Source: Bacillota bacterium
GTDB lineage: Bacteria > Bacillota > Clostridia > Peptostreptococcales > Anaerovoracaceae
Length of the DNA stretch: 10,111 nt
Assembly (NCBI GenBank): GCA_022706625.1
Contig: JAKJCD010000057.1
Location: forward strand, 1-10,111
Direction: 5' to 3'
Shown: positions 7,062 through 10,111 of the stretch, in pieces
Layout: the number at the start of each line of letters is the position of its first letter
Position numbering within the stretch: the first letter of the stretch is position 1
Made by a program: the position numbers and the translations under genes
Notes under the pieces: model-generated
What the model saw: the letters and a program-made list of their open reading frames with translations, nothing else
Told to the model about the DNA's origin: nothing
Databases searched by the model: none

Positions 7062-8195
7062 ATGGGAAAACGATGCAGAAGACTGGCGATTGTGATAATA
7101 ACTTTTGCGTTCACAGCAGCAGCCGGCTTTGCTCATATTCAGAGCTTTGCCGAATCTGGGGCATATGATGGCAATGCCTCTATCAAGCCTCCCGCTGTAT
7201 CTGCAAAAAGTGCGATTGTAATTGAACAGTTAACAGGAAAGGTGCTTTTCGAAAATAACAGCAGGCAGAGGGTTTACCCCGCCAGCATCACAAAAATTGT
7301 TACGGCGGTTCTTGCTATCGAATCCGAATCCTTGGATAGGGTCGTCAGTATACCCGGATCCTGCGTCGGTGTCGAAGGTTCTTCCATATATCTTACAGCC
7401 GGAGAAAAGCTTATGCTTCGGGATCTGGTCTATGGGTTGATGCTCAGATCAGGTAACGATGCCGCTTTGGCAATCTCATGCCTATTGGAGCCTTCCACAG
7501 AGAAGTTCGTTGAAAGAATGAATATGCGTGTTAAGGAAATGGGCGCTTTGGATACGCATTTCGTAAATCCCAACGGGTTGTTCAATGAAAATCACTACAC
7601 GACTGCATACGATATGGCCATTATTGCTCGGGAAGCGATGAAAAACCCGGAGTTTAAAACCGTCGCCGGAGCAAAAGCCTGGGTGGCAAAAAGAGGTGAG
7701 GGAAAATACAACTACTTTTTCAATAAGAACAAGGTGGTCTTTGATTATAGCGGGGGTACAGGCATTAAAATCGGCTACACTAAAAGATCGGGGCGGACCC
7801 TGGTCGCATCGGCGGAACGCAACGGAATGGGACTGATATGCGTTGTCATGGATGCCCCGGATTGGTTCAACGACAGCTATAAATTAATGGACTATGTATT
7901 TGGATGCTTTGAAATGCAGAAAATAGCAGAAAGCCAAAAGACACTAAAAGCGATACCCGTCAAAAACGGAAATAAAGACCATGTTTTTATCGGCCCTGCG
8001 GACAGGATTGAATTGCCTGTCCTGAAAGGGAAAGTAGCAAAGACGGAGCTGATTTATAGGCATCCTTCAAATACGAAGGCGCCTATACGCCGTTTCCAGG
8101 AAGCAGGAGCTTTAGAGCTTTATTCGGAGGGTGAATACTTGTGTTCTTACCCTTTATACTATCTTGAAGATATCGATTTAGCAATCCTGCGTTGA
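7062..8195 (+). CDS. Secreted D-alanyl-D-alanine carboxypeptidase, DacB/DacF-type low-molecular-weight PBP (peptidase S11)
   Basis: 377 residues from ATG 7062, chosen over ATG 7038 because AAGGAG at 7051-7056 sits just ahead of it. It begins with a signal peptide: G-K-R-C-R-R, a hydrophobic core at about 8-24, and likely cleavage after A24 or A30. S11 enzymes trim the terminal D-Ala of peptidoglycan stem peptides outside the membrane and so limit cross-linking. The active-site S-I-T-K motif is at 75-78 with nucleophile S75, and the S-G-N motif is at 130-132. The third box, normally K-T-G, reads K-I-G at 236-238 within G-I-K-I-G-Y-T-K. A PBP5-like C-terminal beta domain covers about 285-370. 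No clear amphipathic membrane anchor follows. The place after scpAB recalls Bacillus subtilis, where dacB (spore-cortex PBP5*) lies shortly after scpAB, but spmAB is missing here. I cannot decide between dacB and dacF. Confidence 0.93.
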   Translation: MGKRCRRLAIVIITFAFTAAAGFAHIQSFAESGAYDGNASIKPPAVSAKSAIVIEQLTGKVLFENNSRQRVYPASITKIVTAVLAIESESLDRVVSIPGSCVGVEGSSIYLTAGEKLMLRDLVYGLMLRSGNDAALAISCLLEPSTEKFVERMNMRVKEMGALDTHFVNPNGLFNENHYTTAYDMAIIAREAMKNPEFKTVAGAKAWVAKRGEGKYNYFFNKNKVVFDYSGGTGIKIGYTKRSGRTLVASAERNGMGLICVVMDAPDWFNDSYKLMDYVFGCFEMQKIAESQKTLKAIPVKNGNKDHVFIGPADRIELPVLKGKVAKTELIYRHPSNTKAPIRRFQEAGALELYSEGEYLCSYPLYYLEDIDLAILR

Positions 8196-8245
8196 CGTCA
8201 CTAAATATAGCGTACTTGCATATTTCTATAATAATTGAGTGAGGA

Positions 8246-8284
8246 GCACCTTTGTATTTCCTCTCTTATTTAGAAAGAAGGTGC
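8246..8284 (+). promoter_or_regulatory. Predicted leader hairpin that covers the ribosome binding site of the PyrK-like gene
   Basis: GCACCTT at 8246-8252 pairs perfectly with AAGGTGC at 8278-8284. After a small bulge, TTTC (8257-8260) pairs with GAAA (8273-8276), leaving a 12-base loop. The right arm contains AAGGTG, the only Shine-Dalgarno-like sequence for the GTG start at 8290. Folding would therefore hide the site and could make translation conditional. The pairing is visible in the sequence; a regulatory role is inferred. Confidence 0.4.
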
Positions 8285-8289
8285 AAGTA

Positions 8290-9237
8290 GTGAGTAATCG
8301 CGCTGATTGCATAGATATCGGAAGTGAAAACTGCCCCTGCTATTTGGCCTTGACCGGCGATTGCCTTGTCTGCAGCCGGCTTCAAGGCCGTGAGGATTGT
8401 GACTGCGATTGGAAGGGCGTGTGCGTATATAATGAGTTTATACAAGGAAATAAAAAGGTTAACAATCCGCGGAAGGACCATCCTGTTAAGATAGTATTTA
8501 AGAAGTACTACCTGGATGATCTTGTTGTGCTAGGGCTTCTGGTCGGAAAGGGTTTTGCCATAAAGGCCGGCCGGCCGGGCTCCTATATTTTCTTGCGTGC
8601 CGGGACCGGTGAATCATTTTATGCTGCCCCCCTATGCGTAATGGAGGCTGACATTGAGGCCGGCATTATTGCTGTTGCGATAAAGATAATATCCGCCAAA
8701 ACAAAAGCTCTTGCAGAAGCCGAAGACAGTTTAATGGTCAGGGGGATCTATCGCAACGGTATCTTAGGTATAGGCTCACTGACATCAATGCTAAAAACCG
8801 GAAAGAAGGTACTTATCGTTGCCAAAGGCATAGGTCTGGCTCCGGCTATTTTGGCAGCAAATTATTTATGGCAAAAAAATCGAGTTGACCTTGTAATTGA
8901 CACAGAGAAAATCAGCGAAGATCTGATGAGCGATTATCTTCACGAGGGGGAAGGTATAATCAGGTTTTTAAGCCTGAACGAAGAAAGCCATTGTTTGGAC
9001 CTTGGAGACATACTGCAAAAGGAGCAGTACGATTTGGTTGTGCTGCTGACTTCTGACCACTTCCTTGAAAAAATCGGAAAAATAGTTAAGGAGCGTTTGC
9101 CAAATACCTGGCTGGCAGTAAGCAATAATTTTCGTATATGCTGCGGCGAGGGCATTTGCGGCTCTTGCACAACCGCGGCGGCCGGTGGAGAAGTGATCAG
9201 GATGTGCAAGTGCAACACCCCGCCGGATTACCTTTAA
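8290..9237 (+). CDS. PyrK-like (sulfide/dihydroorotate dehydrogenase-type) ferredoxin-reductase-fold protein with [2Fe-2S] motif and Cys-rich N-terminus
   Basis: 315 residues from GTG 8290, chosen because AAGGTG at 8278-8283 precedes it; an in-frame GTG at 8239 has no ribosome binding site. The first 45 residues carry eight cysteines (7, 15, 17, 25, 28, 37, 39, 45; C-P-C-x7-C-x2-C-x8-C-x-C-x5-C), suggesting an iron-sulfur or zinc site. A ferredoxin-reductase beta-barrel follows (about 68-165), with R-P-G-S-Y-I-F-L-R and then Y-A-A-P-L-C at 111-116, where flavin-binding relatives usually have R-x-x-S. The nucleotide-binding part has A-K-G-I-G-L-A-P at 178-185. The C-terminus holds C285-x4-C290-x2-C293-x12-C306, matching the PyrK [2Fe-2S] ligand pattern, plus extra Cys 284 and 308. 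PyrK passes electrons between dihydroorotate dehydrogenase and NAD+, but no pyrD or other pyrimidine gene is nearby. It is probably a redox protein with an unknown partner. Confidence 0.8.
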   Translation: MSNRADCIDIGSENCPCYLALTGDCLVCSRLQGREDCDCDWKGVCVYNEFIQGNKKVNNPRKDHPVKIVFKKYYLDDLVVLGLLVGKGFAIKAGRPGSYIFLRAGTGESFYAAPLCVMEADIEAGIIAVAIKIISAKTKALAEAEDSLMVRGIYRNGILGIGSLTSMLKTGKKVLIVAKGIGLAPAILAANYLWQKNRVDLVIDTEKISEDLMSDYLHEGEGIIRFLSLNEESHCLDLGDILQKEQYDLVVLLTSDHFLEKIGKIVKERLPNTWLAVSNNFRICCGEGICGSCTTAAAGGEVIRMCKCNTPPDYL

Positions 9238-9248
9238 ATAACTAATAA

Positions 9249-9353
9249 GTGGCAAGGGGAAGTGGCAAGGGGACGCTTTGTTTGCCACCCTATTGGGAAC
9301 ACTTCGGGTGGCACGGGGACGCTTTGTTTGCCACCCTATTGGGAACACTTCGG
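9249..9353 (+). repeat. Tandem pair of 46-bp palindrome-containing (REP-like) units plus a 12-bp partial copy
   Basis: Two 46-bp units abut exactly at 9262-9307 and 9308-9353 and differ at one base only (A or C at the seventh position). A 12-bp copy of the unit's start, GTGGCAAGGGGA, lies just upstream at 9249-9260. Within the first unit GTGGCAA (9262-9268) can pair with TTGCCAC (9282-9288); the second unit keeps six of those pairs. Across the junction CCACCC (9285-9290) can instead pair with GGGTGG (9306-9311), so alternative folds exist. Because 46 is not a multiple of 3, the two copies read in different frames, which argues against coding. GTGGCA-GGGGAC palindromes of this kind recall REP elements mobilised by RAYT transposases. 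No transposase is present in the window. Confidence 0.85.
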
Positions 9354-9577
9354 TATGCTTGATAACAATGAATGTGTCATGGCAATGGAGAAAAAAATAT
9401 TTTCCTATATTAAAAATGATATTTTACCTTGGAATAATCTTCTTATCAGCTATGAATCGCAAAAATATCCGTTCGATGTACGGCTCGTCATGCGTATGAT
9501 TAAATATTTTATTCTGTCTTAGAGCGGAACTCTATCCTCTGGTAATTTCAACAGTAGATTCTTATAAGTTTCACATC

Positions 9578-9604
9578 ACCTTTTCTGCCTTTTCTCATAT
9601 ATTA
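9578..9604 (+). promoter_or_regulatory. Possible mother-cell sigma (SigK/SigE-like) promoter for the amidase-domain gene
   Basis: CATATATTA at 9596-9604 fits the CATANNNTA -10 consensus known for Bacillus subtilis SigK and is close to that of SigE. An AC pair lies 16 bases upstream at 9578-9579, as expected for SigK. Transcription would start near 9611, leaving a leader of about 40 bases with AGGAG at 9638-9642. The motif is short and the region A/T-rich, so chance is a real alternative. A TATAAT at 9626-9631 also exists but would place the start at the ribosome binding site. Confidence 0.25.
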
Positions 9605-9650
9605 AGCAATATAAGTTCCTATATTTATAATTTTTTTAGGAGCCGGCAGC

Positions 9651-10111
9651 ATGCTTATCAACACTGAATACAACAGAAACAAGGCAGTATTGTATGCAGA
9701 GCAATGGGCCTTCGGCCGCAATCCCGCATATTTGGATTTCGAGGAGCTTGGGGGCGACTGCACCAACTTTGTTTCCCAGTGTATCTACGCAGGCTGCGGG
9801 GCAATGAATTTTACGCCGACCTTCGGCTGGTATTACACTTCGGCTTCCAATCGGGCGCCTGCCTGGACAGGAGTTCAATACCTTTATAATTTCTTGATTA
9901 ACAATAAAAAAGAAGGCCCTTATGCCATCACAGCGTCCTCCTCTGAAATGGCCATCGGCGATATAATACAACTGGGTCGTTCCAATGGACACTTCTACCA
10001 TTCACCAATTGTATGCGGTATTGTCGATGGCCGGATATTTGTATCGGCACACAGCTACGATGCCTGGATGCGTCCTTTGAATTCCTACGAATATGGCATT
10101 GCAAGATATAT
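9651..10111 (+). CDS. Putative amidase-domain protein (Amidase_6, NlpC/P60-like papain fold), 3'-truncated by the window edge
   Basis: ATG 9651 is preceded by AGGAG at 9638-9642 with 8-base spacing, and the frame is open to the window end (153 complete codons). The sequence carries the strong family signature: Y-N-R-N-K-A-V-x-Y-A; W-A-F-G-R-N-P; G-G-D-C-T-N-F-V-S-Q-C with the presumed nucleophile C37; then T-P-T-F-G-W-Y-Y and R-A-P-A-W-T-G-V-Q-Y-L-Y. Further on come G-D-I-I-Q-L, the G-H-F-Y-H-S-P segment whose H117 is the likely catalytic histidine, and A-H-S-Y-D. Proteins with this fold are cysteine peptidases or amidases, often acting on peptidoglycan or other wall material. No signal peptide or membrane helix is seen at the N-terminus, so this copy would act in the cytoplasm or leave by another route. 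The domain appears nearly complete; the substrate is unknown. Confidence 0.9.
   Translation, partial: MLINTEYNRNKAVLYAEQWAFGRNPAYLDFEELGGDCTNFVSQCIYAGCGAMNFTPTFGWYYTSASNRAPAWTGVQYLYNFLINNKKEGPYAITASSSEMAIGDIIQLGRSNGHFYHSPIVCGIVDGRIFVSAHSYDAWMRPLNSYEYGIARY

Larger units (their letters stand above)
9238..9650. other. 413-bp non-coding spacer with REP-like repeats and a possible gene remnant
   Basis: The first 116 bases hold the repeat cluster described separately. From 9355 to 9522 there is a 55-codon open frame (MLDNNECV... to ...KYFILS). It has no ribosome binding site, no family I recognise, and an A/T-rich composition, so it is more likely a remnant or chance frame than a gene. The A/T-rich 9560-9640 stretch is the likely promoter and leader of the amidase-domain gene. 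Confidence 0.5.

Noticed and set aside
8216..8232. TTGCAT and TATAAT upstream of the PyrK-like gene as a promoter
   Set aside because: TATAAT at 8227-8232 is a perfect -10 box, but TTGCAT is only 5 bases away and no acceptable -35 sits 16-18 bases upstream. A promoter may exist here but cannot be supported.
8565..8576. GGCCGGCCGGCC palindromic run
   Set aside because: It lies within codons for K-A-G-R-P-G-S in the PyrK-like gene. It is short and has no partner elsewhere in the window.
9262..9499. Two overlapping plus-strand frames running through the REP-like repeats
   Set aside because: The near-identical DNA repeats give unrelated peptides in successive copies because 46 is not divisible by 3, and there is no ribosome binding site. 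The DNA, not a protein, is what is conserved.
9636..10001. Minus-strand open frame opposite the amidase-domain gene
   Set aside because: The plus strand encodes a clear Amidase_6 protein with a good ribosome binding site; the antisense frame has no family features.
1..10111. CRISPR array, tRNA or rRNA gene, toxin-antitoxin pair, prophage or defence island
   Set aside because: I saw no regularly spaced repeats, cloverleaf or rRNA sequence, and no recombinase or known defence-family motifs. The only repeat is the 46-bp tandem pair.

Overview
The window looks like chromosomal DNA from a Gram-positive, obligately anaerobic Clostridia-type bacterium. The pointers are the LytR-CpsA-Psr and S-layer-homology cell-wall genes, the rho / DUF1385 / prmC cluster, the scpA-scpB condensin pair followed by a DacB/DacF-type D,D-carboxypeptidase (an order known from endospore-forming Firmicutes), purine-rich Shine-Dalgarno sites, and a PyrK-like ferredoxin-reductase protein of a kind seen in Clostridia. 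No 16S or other species-level marker is present. All supported genes lie on the + strand.

Region 1 (1-1862) is a cell-surface pair. It holds the 3' part of an LCP glycopolymer transferase, overlapped by 8 bp by a secreted protein with three SLH domains. LCP enzymes attach wall polymers to peptidoglycan and SLH domains bind such polymers, so the pairing makes functional sense. Region 2 (2038-6907) is a tight gene string: rho, a DUF1385/YqhQ membrane protein, prmC, scpA and scpB. Gaps are 2 to 17 bp and it ends in a clear intrinsic terminator at 6941-6986. It is notable that rpmE and prfA, which often flank these genes in related genomes, are absent. Region 3 (7062-9237) has a secreted penicillin-binding-protein-type carboxypeptidase, whose KTG box reads K-I-G. 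It is followed by a PyrK-like [2Fe-2S] flavoprotein relative with an unusual eight-cysteine N-terminus, whose ribosome binding site lies in a predicted hairpin. Region 4 (9238-9650) is a 413-bp spacer with two exact tandem 46-bp palindromic (REP-like) units. Region 5 (9651-end) is the start of an Amidase_6 (NlpC/P60-like papain fold) protein that runs off the window.

Most of the window is recognisable housekeeping, and I do not see a complete new defence or mobile system. The least explained elements are the cysteine-rich flavoprotein with its leader hairpin, the tandem REP-like units, the strong 9-bp hairpin at the start of the DUF1385 gene (which reads as an antisense terminator), and the altered KTG box.
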